In this document: one piece after another, positions 17,667 to 25,130 of the stretch | Layout of the letters: the number at the start of each line of letters is the position of its first letter | How positions within the stretch are numbered: the first letter of the stretch is position 1 | From: Lysobacterales bacterium | Lineage (GTDB): Bacteria; Pseudomonadota; Gammaproteobacteria; Xanthomonadales; Ahniellaceae | Direction of reading: 5' to 3' | NCBI GenBank assembly: GCA_016182785.1 | Contig: JACPFU010000014.1 | Coordinates: forward strand, 124,001-188,000 | DNA length: 64,000 bases | Translations under genes and position numbers: made by a program | The notes under the pieces: generated by a model | Told to the model about the DNA's origin: nothing | The model's input: the letters and a program-made list of their open reading frames with translations, nothing else | Databases searched by the model: none

Positions 17667-19667
17667 TCAGTCTTCAAAGCCGTTGGCGAGCAGCACCACG
17701 TCGGCCTCGGGTTCGTTCGGCTGGCGTTCGATCGCGCCGCTGTCGCAGCGCGCGAGGCCGTTGCCGTCGCCATCGACCGGTGCGGTGCGGCCGCGCTGGT
17801 CGATGGTCCGGCCGCTGCTGCAGTCGACGCGGTCGATCAGCGCGCTGCCCGGTTGCGGCACGAAGCCGAAGGTGGCGGCACCGGCATTGCTGAGCGCGCC
17901 GAGGCCAAGGTCGGCCGCGGTGCTGATGGTCAGGTCGGTCGGGTGCGTTGGATTGCAGTCGGCGGGCATCACGTTGCCGCCTAGCGAGATGCCGTGGAAG
18001 CCGGAGCAACTGCCGGCGCTGGCGGCGAGGATCACGTTGTTCTCCAGGTCGGCACGCCCACCCAGCGACGACACGTACAGCGCGCCGCCGCCGGTCGAAA
18101 GGCCATTGCGCAGCGTGCTGTGGCGAAGGCTGATCGAGGTGTTGACCAGGTGCGCGCCGATGACCGCGATGTCGCCGCCGTGGCCGAGCGGGTTCAGCGT
18201 GGCGTTGCCGCTGAAGCTGAGGTTGATCAGTTCCTGGCCGACGAGTCCGCGCAGGTGGATGGCGCCGCCGTCGTACTCGGCTGTGTTGTCGACGAAGCTG
18301 GCCTGGGCAATCGGTGCGGTGCGCGTGACCAGCGCGATCGCGCCGCCGTTGCGGCGCGCGTGGTTGCGGTTGAACTGCACCTGGTCGAACACCGCGATGC
18401 CGCCGCCGAGCAGGCCGCCGCCATCGAGTGTGGCTTCGTTGTCGGCAATCACCACGCGGGTCAGTGCGGTGTAGCCCCACAGCACCGGCGCCGCCAGCGG
18501 CCAGCCACCGTTGAGGTACAGCGCTCCGCCGTAGTCGGCGCGATTGGACTCGAAGCGGCTGTCGATGAGGTTGGCTTGTCCGCCCTGGAGCAGCGCGCCG
18601 CCGAATGGCGCAACGTTGCCGGTGAACACGCCGTACTGCATCGCGAGCACGCCGTAGCCGCCCGCGTGCAGCGGCAACGGACCATCCACGAACACCGCGC
18701 CGCCCTCGGCCATCGCGAGATTGCCGACGAAGCGCGGGCGCAGCAGTTGCGCCGCGGTGTCGAGCACGGCGGTGCCGGCGACGCCGTCATCGTGCGCGGA
18801 CAGGAACAGCGCACCGCCGCTCTCGTCGGCGAGGTTGTCCTCGAACGCCACGTCGGTGCCCGCCAGGATCGCGTTTTCGCGCAGCAGCGCCGCACCGCCA
18901 CGCAGGGTCGCGTGGTTCTGGTCGAAGCGCACTCGCGTCAGCGTTGCGCTGCCACCGCGCAGGTGCAGCGCGCCGCCGGTGTAGCCGACGTTCTGGGTGA
19001 AGCGGGTGTCGGTCGCGGTGAGCGTGCCGAACCAGAGCTGCAGGGCGCCGCCTTCGCCGCTGGCACCGGCGACGTTGGCGCTGAGCGTGCTGTCGACGAG
19101 CGTGACGTTGCCATTGGCGGCGATCGCACCGCCATGCGCGGCCTGCGCGTTCTCGATGCGGCTGCGGCGCAGTTCCAGCGTGCTGCCGTTGCCGGTGTGG
19201 ATGGCGCCACCGGAGTATTCCGCGGAGCAGGCTACGAGCGAACTGTCGAGGATGCGCAACGACGTGCCGCCGGCGACCGCCGCGCAGCCACCATAGCCGC
19301 CGGCTGCGTAGCCGCGGTACAGGCGCAGGCCACGCAGTTCGACCACGCTGCCGCTGGTGCCGGTGGCGAGCAACGGGGTTGCGTACTGGCCGTCGAGCAC
19401 GATGCGCCCGCCGCCATCGACGATGAGGTTGCCGCTCAGGGTCTTGATCGCGCTCAGCGCCAGTGTGTGCTCGGCCGCGCCGCAGTCGAACGACAGCGTG
19501 CCGGCCGGCGCCAGCAGCGCGATCGCGGCATCGAGCGCGGCCTCGTCGCACGACGCCGGCGTACCGCTGCCGACGGTGGCGTCCGCAGCATCGGCTGCCG
19601 GCATCGCGGCCGCCAGCAGCAACGGCAACAGCCGCGAAATCCATTCGGTACGGGGCTTGCGGATCAT
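17667..19667 (-). CDS. Secreted beta-helix (polymorphic-outer-membrane-protein-like) protein with NGFED tail
   Basis: A 666-residue exported protein. The start at 19667 is supported by AGGAG 7 nt upstream; a signal peptide covers about 1-29. Residues 60-600 are dense in GGA(I/L) repeats: GGAIHTGNG, GGAIAANGN, GGALHLRGG, GGALFLSAH, GGALYLNGG and GGGLLGGGI, spaced about 20-30 residues with N-x-A between, as in Pmp/POMP-like parallel beta-helices. The C-terminus has the choice-of-anchor style segment STAADLGLGALSNAG and ends VVLLANGFED, a variant of the DGFE motif. It may be a surface adhesin or structural protein; no catalytic residues are evident. The shared promoter motif lies at 19708-19737. 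Confidence 0.8.
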   Translation of the reverse strand: MIRKPRTEWISRLLPLLLAAAMPAADAADATVGSGTPASCDEAALDAAIALLAPAGTLSFDCGAAEHTLALSAIKTLSGNLIVDGGGRIVLDGQYATPLLATGTSGSVVELRGLRLYRGYAAGGYGGCAAVAGGTSLRILDSSLVACSAEYSGGAIHTGNGSTLELRRSRIENAQAAHGGAIAANGNVTLVDSTLSANVAGASGEGGALQLWFGTLTATDTRFTQNVGYTGGALHLRGGSATLTRVRFDQNHATLRGGAALLRENAILAGTDVAFEDNLADESGGALFLSAHDDGVAGTAVLDTAAQLLRPRFVGNLAMAEGGAVFVDGPLPLHAGGYGVLAMQYGVFTGNVAPFGGALLQGGQANLIDSRFESNRADYGGALYLNGGWPLAAPVLWGYTALTRVVIADNEATLDGGGLLGGGIAVFDQVQFNRNHARRNGGAIALVTRTAPIAQASFVDNTAEYDGGAIHLRGLVGQELINLSFSGNATLNPLGHGGDIAVIGAHLVNTSISLRHSTLRNGLSTGGGALYVSSLGGRADLENNVILAASAGSCSGFHGISLGGNVMPADCNPTHPTDLTISTAADLGLGALSNAGAATFGFVPQPGSALIDRVDCSSGRTIDQRGRTAPVDGDGNGLARCDSGAIERQPNEPEADVVLLANGFED

Positions 19668-19707
19668 CGGGTGGCTCCTGCGCATGGCCGAAACGGTGGC
19701 TTGTTCC

Positions 19708-19737
19708 GACATACGCCGTTGCCGCGCAAAGCTGACA
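19708..19737 (-). promoter_or_regulatory. Shared ECF-type promoter motif, copy 2
   Basis: Minus strand: TGTCAG (19737-19732), a 16-nt spacer, then CGTATGTC ending at 19708, 40 nt before the ATG at 19667. Box identity, spacer length and most spacer bases (CGCGG, AACGG) match the copy at 24509-24538, which lies beside the ECF sigma gene. Confidence 0.55.
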
Positions 19738-19853
19738 GGCGACGCCCGATGGGCGATATCTTCCGTCGGCCCGGCGTGAGCCGCTTCGCAGCCCGGCGCT
19801 GCGCGGGGGACTATCGTCGGGCCTGGGCGGATCGGCCGGCAAAGGAGAACGCG

Positions 19854-20876
19854 ATGAAGCAGTGCCTGCGATTTGGGATCCTGGTGGTCGCGGCCGGCGG
19901 CGCGCAGGCGGCGGAGGTGACCGTCAAGAACGACTCGCTCGCCGACCTCGGCACGGCGGTGATCGTGCAGGGGTTCGTGCCCGGAGAGAAGGCCGCGTCG
20001 TGGCTGACCTCGCCCTGCAATGGCGATCTGCGCGCGGTTCAGGTGTTCTGGCGCTCGCCGGCCGGAACCAGCGGCCAGACCTTGCACCAAGCGATCGAGA
20101 TTTCGCGCTCCGGCACGTTCCCGACGCCGGGTACGCTGGCACAGAGCATCGTCGGGCCGGTGCTCACCGATGGTGCGTTGAACGAATTCCGCTATCTGGA
20201 CGAGAACAACACCGTGCCGCTGATCGTGCCGGTGACCGCCAACGAAACCTTCGTCGTCGCGCTGGAGTTCGATGTCAGCATCGGCGCCGGCGATCCCAGC
20301 GTGGTGCGCGATGTCGATGGCAACCAGAGCGGGCGCAATGGTCTATATGCGCAGATCGGCGCCGGCAGCTACGCCTGGTTCAATTCTTCCAGCCTCGGCG
20401 TCAATGGCGACTGGGTGATCCGTGCGGTCATCGACTGCGCGGTGGTGCCGCAGCAGGCGGATGTCGGCGTCGGCATCGCGACCAGTCCGTTGCAGTACAC
20501 CGCCGGCCAGCCATTGAGCTACACCATCGTCGTCGACAACGCGGGCCCGGCTGCATCGGCAACGACCACCATCGTCGATCTGTTCCCGGCCGCCTATCTG
20601 AGCCCGATGTGGACCTGTGCCGCCAGCAGCGGGGCCAGTTGTCCGGCCAGCGGCAGCGGCAACATCGCGACCAACGTGGTGTTGCCGGTGGGTGGTCAGG
20701 TGACCTTCAGCGTCAACGGCACCGTGGCCGCAGGCACCACCGGCACGCTGGTCAACAGCGTCACCGCGGTGGTCGGCGGCGGGATCACTGATCCGGTCGG
20801 CGGCAACAACACCGCTACCGCCAACACCGGTGCCGCGACTTCGGTGTTGCTGTTCCTCGATGGTTTCGAGGGTTGA
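19854..20876 (+). CDS. Secreted DUF11-domain protein with DGFEG tail
   Basis: A 340-residue exported protein. ATG at 19854 follows a strong AAAGGAG; signal peptide about 1-20 (cleavage near AQA-AEV). Residues 25-200 form a beta-rich domain of unknown family. Residues 205-325 match a DUF11 repeat (ADVGVGIATSP, PLSYTIVVDNAGPAA, VTFSVNGTVAAG), an Ig-like fold common in surface proteins. The protein ends LLFLDGFEG. It is divergent from the beta-helix gene at 19667, and the 186-nt gap holds the shared promoter motif on the other strand. A looser TGACAG/CGATAT pair on this strand is only suggestive. Confidence 0.75.
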   Translation: MKQCLRFGILVVAAGGAQAAEVTVKNDSLADLGTAVIVQGFVPGEKAASWLTSPCNGDLRAVQVFWRSPAGTSGQTLHQAIEISRSGTFPTPGTLAQSIVGPVLTDGALNEFRYLDENNTVPLIVPVTANETFVVALEFDVSIGAGDPSVVRDVDGNQSGRNGLYAQIGAGSYAWFNSSSLGVNGDWVIRAVIDCAVVPQQADVGVGIATSPLQYTAGQPLSYTIVVDNAGPAASATTTIVDLFPAAYLSPMWTCAASSGASCPASGSGNIATNVVLPVGGQVTFSVNGTVAAGTTGTLVNSVTAVVGGGITDPVGGNNTATANTGAATSVLLFLDGFEG

Positions 20877-20891
20877 GCCGGCCGGGCGCTG

Positions 20892-22979
20892 CTACTCGAA
20901 GCCGTCCTGCATCAGCGAGCCGCGACAGAAGTCTTCGCTCAGGCGCGGGTCGACCAGCACGAAGAAGCGGCTGCCGCTCAAGATCGGCGTGCCCGGCGAT
21001 TCGGACTGGATGAACCAGCGCTGCAAACCGGTTTCGTAGTGCGCCGAGACGTAGGGCACCGGCATGCTGCCGCCGGCATCGACCGACACCTGCGGGTTGG
21101 CGCAGGGAATGCCATTCAGGCGCGGATGATCGAGCAGGGTCACGGACGGTACCGGCTGATTGGCCGGGGCGGCGGCATGCACATAGGCGTTGACGCTGGC
21201 CGGCTGCATGTAGACCGCGAAGTGGAGGCCAAGCGCCAGGTTGCCGCCGTCGCTGGTGAGCAGTCGCCAGGCGCCGCCGACGTGCGCGGCGCCGACCGGG
21301 CGCAGGCCGGGCGCGCTGCCGTTCTCGCCGGGGTTGACCAGGAAGATGGCGTCCGCCGGGACGTTGGCCAGTGCGCTTGGCAAGCTGCTGCCGTTGGCGC
21401 CGTAGGCATTGGCCGCGGTGGCGGTGTGGGTTGCGAGGCCGGTGCCGCCGCTGCTGACCAGCAGATGGAAGCCCGCCTGCGCCGGGAGATCGACCTGGTT
21501 CTGTGCGTACAGGTAGGGCGCCAGCCCGGGGATGATCGGGCCGAGCGTGATCGGATTCGCGTTCAGCACGATGCCGTCCTGGCGCAGGCCGTCGCCGCGG
21601 GTGAACTGCAGGTTGAACGGCGTGTCGCCGATGCCGGCGACGCCGAACAGGCCGAGCTGCGCACTGGCGATGGCTTGATCGAGCGAGGTGCTGAAGTCGC
21701 CGTACTCGAACGCGCCAATGTCGATCTGCGCCTCGCGCCAGCGGCGCATGCCATCGCCATCGATCGGCAGCACCAGGCCCATGCTGATCGGGTCGGGATT
21801 GGTGTAGGCGGACAGGTCACCGACGTTGCGCAGTGGCGAGTCCGCGCCCAGGCGGTGATGACTGCCTTGGGTCCGCGGATCGGCGGTGATCGTGTTCGGC
21901 CCCGGCGTGAACACATTGCCGCCGACGTTGAAGATGGCGTTGCTCTGGTTGCTGACCACGCGCCCGGCGCCGAGCGGCGCAACGATGACGCCGTATGCGG
22001 GATGGTCGCGCAGCAGGTTGTTGGCGAAGCTCGCGTCGATGCCCACGGCTTCGCCGCTGGAGGTGCCGATGCGCAGGCCGCTCCTGCCGCCGACCAGGGT
22101 GTTGTTGACGATGCGCGCCCTGACATCGGCGCTGCTGCCGGCGTTGATCCACAGGTTGCTGGCGAGCGAGTTGCCGTCCGACTTGAGCAGCGCCAGGTTG
22201 TTGGCGATGCGCGTGCGGATCGACGCAGACGCGGAGGCATTGATCGAAATGCCGCTGCACATGCGCGCCAGTTCGCCGCGTGCGGGATCGGGCAGGATCT
22301 GGTTGCGCTCGACCAGCAATTGACTGGGCGATGCATTCGACTCGACCTGCAGGGCGATGCCGCGGCGGCCGAAGCCGTCGCCGTTCTCGGCCGTGTCGCC
22401 CTTGGCCGCAATGAGGTTGTCGAGTACCCGTGCCTGCAGGACCACGTCCGGGCCCTGCGCGACGACATTGATGCCGCTGCCGCCGGCGCGCGCCACCTGC
22501 ACCCGATTGCGCTCGATCAGCACAGTCAGCGTGTAGTCCGGGACGTCATAGCCGAAACCTACCAGGAAGATGGCGTTCGGTTCGCTCTGCGCGAGGATGT
22601 CGTTGTTGCGCAGCGTGATCGAGCCCGCCGCCATCGCCGTGATCTCGATGCCGCCATCCAGAAAGCGCAGGCCCTCGACGCGCACCTCGAACGGCGTCGT
22701 TCCGCCCGGCTGCAGACGCAGCCGCCGGCCGGCGGCGAAGGTCGCGGCAATGCCGCTGCCGGCGCGCACCGACACCGCCTTGCCGATGCCATTGTCGGCT
22801 TCGTCGATCGGCGTGGCGGTGACGATCTCGATGGTGTCGCCGTCGTCGGCGCCATTGGCGCAGGCGTGAAACGTGCCGGCGCAGATGCCGCTGCCGGGCC
22901 ATGGACGAACCACAGCGGCGGCATCGGCGGCGATCAGCAGCAGGCCGATCGGCAGCAGGTGACGAAGGAGCGAGGGCAT
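20892..22979 (-). CDS. Secreted parallel beta-helix protein with QDGFE tail
   Basis: A 695-residue exported protein. Signal peptide about 1-21 (LLPIGLLLIAADAAA). Residues 60-400 are an Asn-rich parallel beta-helix of the PbH1 type: ITLRNNDIL, VLIERNRVQV, RIANNLALL, RIVNNTLVGG and DASFANNLLRD. LGADSPLRNVGD and the IDGDGMRRWREAQIDIGAFEYG segment are hallmarks of right-handed helix choice-of-anchor proteins. The last 250 residues appear to be a separate beta domain. It ends SLMQDGFE. Function unknown; the fold is shared with pectate-lyase-like enzymes, but no lyase active site is evident. The downstream end is convergent with the DUF11 gene, 15 nt away. Confidence 0.8.
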   Translation of the reverse strand: MPSLLRHLLPIGLLLIAADAAAVVRPWPGSGICAGTFHACANGADDGDTIEIVTATPIDEADNGIGKAVSVRAGSGIAATFAAGRRLRLQPGGTTPFEVRVEGLRFLDGGIEITAMAAGSITLRNNDILAQSEPNAIFLVGFGYDVPDYTLTVLIERNRVQVARAGGSGINVVAQGPDVVLQARVLDNLIAAKGDTAENGDGFGRRGIALQVESNASPSQLLVERNQILPDPARGELARMCSGISINASASASIRTRIANNLALLKSDGNSLASNLWINAGSSADVRARIVNNTLVGGRSGLRIGTSSGEAVGIDASFANNLLRDHPAYGVIVAPLGAGRVVSNQSNAIFNVGGNVFTPGPNTITADPRTQGSHHRLGADSPLRNVGDLSAYTNPDPISMGLVLPIDGDGMRRWREAQIDIGAFEYGDFSTSLDQAIASAQLGLFGVAGIGDTPFNLQFTRGDGLRQDGIVLNANPITLGPIIPGLAPYLYAQNQVDLPAQAGFHLLVSSGGTGLATHTATAANAYGANGSSLPSALANVPADAIFLVNPGENGSAPGLRPVGAAHVGGAWRLLTSDGGNLALGLHFAVYMQPASVNAYVHAAAPANQPVPSVTLLDHPRLNGIPCANPQVSVDAGGSMPVPYVSAHYETGLQRWFIQSESPGTPILSGSRFFVLVDPRLSEDFCRGSLMQDGFE

Positions 22980-23005
22980 GGCGAACTTCCGGGCGGATGT
23001 TCGCT

Positions 23006-23036
23006 GCATAGCGTCATTTGCACCCGAAAGCCGACA
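23006..23036 (-). promoter_or_regulatory. Shared ECF-type promoter motif, copy 3 (weaker)
   Basis: Minus strand: TGTCGG (23036-23031), about 18 nt, then GCTATGC near 23006, 27 nt before the ATG at 22979. It shares the CCGATGTC start and GCTTTCGG spacer start with other copies, but the -10 side differs (CTATG instead of GTATG). Confidence 0.35.
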
Positions 23037-23046
23037 TCGGCGCCTT

Positions 23047-24483
23047 TCAACGCAGCACGGACTCGAAACCGTCGCGGAACACGGCCCCAGCATCGCGTTC
23101 ATCGGCGCCGATGTCGAATGGCGCGTTGCGCGTTTCGCGGTCGATGTCGTCGCCGACCTCGGCCACCACGGTGCCGGCGTCGATGGCGGCGCTGCCTGCA
23201 ACCAGGTGGCCATCGGCGGCGATGGCGGTGGCGGCCTCGACGCTGTGCGCGTCGCTGCCTTCCTCGGCCTGCCAGGCAGCGAAAGCGCCGCCGTTGTCGA
23301 GGCTGCTGCCCGGCCGGGTATCGAAGAAGTTGCAGGCGCCGGTGCTGTCGTGGAAGCGGTTGTAGTCGCTGCCCGGGCTGCCGCTCAGGCTGTACAGGCC
23401 GCCCGGCTCGATCTCGTCCAGCCAGCGGATGCCGGCGCAGTCGCCGCCGTTTTGCAGCACCAGGTTGTTGCGGATGCGCGGGTTCACGCTCGGCGGACGG
23501 CCGGCGATCGGGTCCCAGTCCTGCAGGGTGACGCCGAAGTAGATCGCGGCGTGGCCGAGGGTGGCGGTGCGGATCAGCGTGTTGTTCGCGACCAGCGCGT
23601 CCAGCGCGGCATACAGGCCGATGCCGGAATAGCCGGTGTCGATCACGATGTTGTTGCGCACCACGCCGCGGATCGCCTCGTAGTACTGCGGGTTGGCGAC
23701 GGTGTCGAAGAATTCCGGGCTGGTGTCGAAGCCGACCAGAATCCCGGCGGCGCCGGTGCGCTCGATGCGGTTGCGTTCCACGACCACGTCGCTGGCGCCG
23801 CCCTTGAAGTACAGGCCGGTGGTGGCGATGTCGTGGATGTAGCTGTCGGCGACGCGCATGCGCGAGCCGTTGACGTTGTCGATGCCCTCGGCGTTCATGT
23901 CGTCGAGCGGCGTGCCCGGCGGGTAGCGGCGGCCACTGTGGCGGATCTCGCAGCGGCGGATGCTCACGTCGTTCGACTTCGGCGTGATCTTGATCGCGTC
24001 GCGGCCGCTGTCGTGGATCAGGCAATCCTCGATGACGATGTTCGAGGCGCCGTGGCCGCTCGGGTTGCCGGTCGAATCCCAGTCGGTCTGCAGGAACAGC
24101 GCGTAGTAGTAGCCGCCGGAGATCTCCAGGTTGGACAGCGTGCTGCCGCTGGCGTCGGGGTCGATCTGCACGGTCACGGTGTCCAGGATGTTGTGGTCGC
24201 AGTGCAGGTGTGCGCGTTCGCCCGGCGGCGAGCGCAGCGTCAGCGGCAGGCGCAGGCGCACCTCGCATTCGTCGTAGGTGTTGTTGCCCGCCGGGCCGCG
24301 CACGGTCACCACGTCGCCCGCCGTCAGCAGGCCAAGCCCCGGGTCGAGCACGTGGCCGAGCGTGCGGAACGGTGCCGCAGCGGAGCCGCTGCCGGTGGTG
24401 TCGCTGCCGAGCGTGGACACGAACCACTCGGCGGCATGGGCCGGTGCGGCAAGGGCCAGGAGTACGGCGATCAGGGGGCGCAT
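23047..24483 (-). CDS. Secreted right-handed beta-helix protein with RDGFE near the C-terminus
   Basis: A 478-residue exported protein. ATG at 24483 has GGAGA upstream and opens a signal peptide (MRPLIAVLLALAAPAHA, cleavage before AEW). The segment WFVSTLGSDTTGSGSAAAPFRTLGHVL is the start seen in DUF1565-like and pectate-lyase-like beta-helix proteins. PbH1-type coils run 110-350: IVIEDCLIHDSGRDAIKI, DVSIRRCEIRHSGR, YIHDIATTGLYFKGG and VVRNNIVIDTGYSGIGLY. It ends AVFRDGFESVLR, so the motif is six residues from the end. Lyase activity is possible but no catalytic Lys/Arg set can be assigned by eye. Divergent from the ECF sigma gene. Confidence 0.8.
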   Translation of the reverse strand: MRPLIAVLLALAAPAHAAEWFVSTLGSDTTGSGSAAAPFRTLGHVLDPGLGLLTAGDVVTVRGPAGNNTYDECEVRLRLPLTLRSPPGERAHLHCDHNILDTVTVQIDPDASGSTLSNLEISGGYYYALFLQTDWDSTGNPSGHGASNIVIEDCLIHDSGRDAIKITPKSNDVSIRRCEIRHSGRRYPPGTPLDDMNAEGIDNVNGSRMRVADSYIHDIATTGLYFKGGASDVVVERNRIERTGAAGILVGFDTSPEFFDTVANPQYYEAIRGVVRNNIVIDTGYSGIGLYAALDALVANNTLIRTATLGHAAIYFGVTLQDWDPIAGRPPSVNPRIRNNLVLQNGGDCAGIRWLDEIEPGGLYSLSGSPGSDYNRFHDSTGACNFFDTRPGSSLDNGGAFAAWQAEEGSDAHSVEAATAIAADGHLVAGSAAIDAGTVVAEVGDDIDRETRNAPFDIGADERDAGAVFRDGFESVLR

Positions 24484-24508
24484 GGGCTTCTCCGGTGGTC
24501 TCGTCGCT

Positions 24509-24538
24509 GACATACGCCGTTTCCGCGTCGAGCTGACA
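24509..24538 (-). promoter_or_regulatory. Shared ECF-type promoter motif, copy 4, in the sigma-gene intergenic region
   Basis: Minus strand: TGTCAG (24538-24533), 16 nt, CGTATGTC ending at 24509, 26 nt before the ATG at 24483. It is nearly identical in boxes and spacing to copy 2. It occupies the 86-nt gap between the beta-helix gene and the divergent ECF sigma gene. On the plus strand a CTGACAT and TAGACT (about 24533-24547) could serve the sigma gene. Confidence 0.55.
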
Positions 24539-24569
24539 TTAGACTCGCGGCATCGGCAGCGGAGGCAGG

Positions 24570-25127
24570 ATGCAGTCGGGCGAGGTCACGGAGTTGGTGC
24601 AACGCTGGGGTGCCGGCGATGGCGACGCGCTCGCGGCGCTGTTGCCGCTGGTCTACGCCGACCTGCGCCGGCTCGCGGCGCAGCAGCTGCGCGCGAACGT
24701 CGGTCACGACACGCTGCAACCTACCGCGCTGGTCAACGATGTGTTCGTGCGCCTGCTCGGCGCCAGCCGCATCGACATCGGCGATCGCAAGCACTTCTTC
24801 ACCACCGCGGCCAAGCTCATGCGCCAGGTATTGGTCGACCGCGCCCGCGCCAAGGCGCGCGACAAGCGCGGCGGCGACTGGCAGCGCGTCGAACTGGTCG
24901 AGGCGGCAGCCCTGCCGATCGAGGCGGACACCGATTTGCCGGCGCTGGACGAGGCCTTGCGCCGGCTCGCGCTGCTCGATCCGCGCGTCGCCGAAGTGGT
25001 CGAGCTGCGCTGCTTCGGCGGGCTCGAAGTGGCCGAAGTCGCCACCCTGCTCGGGCGCGACGAGCGCACCGTCTACCGCGACTGGGCGATGGCGCGGGCC
25101 TGGTTGCGGCAGCAGCTGGCGGGTTGA
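24570..25127 (+). CDS. ECF-family RNA polymerase sigma factor
   Basis: A 185-residue sigma factor with only regions 2 and 4. Region 2 carries DTLQPTALVNDVFVRLLG and RKHFFTTAAKLMRQVLVDRARAK, a version typical of the TIGR02999/SigX6-like ECF groups, in which the acidic DAED-type region 2.2 motif is replaced by LQPTALV. Region 4 has LRRLALLDPRVAEVVELRCFGGLEVAEVATLLGRDERTVYRDWAMARAWL with its HTH. No anti-sigma gene follows; a Ser/Thr kinase begins 3 nt after the stop. In such pairs (EcfK/PknS of Xanthomonas, EcfP/PknT of Vibrio) the sigma factor is switched on by phosphorylation rather than by anti-sigma release. GCGGAGGCAGG precedes the ATG. Confidence 0.9.
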   Translation: MQSGEVTELVQRWGAGDGDALAALLPLVYADLRRLAAQQLRANVGHDTLQPTALVNDVFVRLLGASRIDIGDRKHFFTTAAKLMRQVLVDRARAKARDKRGGDWQRVELVEAAALPIEADTDLPALDEALRRLALLDPRVAEVVELRCFGGLEVAEVATLLGRDERTVYRDWAMARAWLRQQLAG

Positions 25128-25130
25128 GCG

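Noticed and set aside
19735..19770. A plus-strand copy of the ECF motif for the DUF11 gene
   Set aside because: The TGACAG and CGATAT boxes are only loosely similar and the spacer is one base short, so I did not count it.
21039..23531. 830-residue open frame on the plus strand
   Set aside because: Antisense to the secreted beta-helix gene 20892-22979, which has a signal peptide and a DGFE tail.
23047..24483. Pectate lyase call for the beta-helix protein
   Set aside because: The fold is similar, but I cannot identify a lyase active site, so an enzymatic name would be unsupported.
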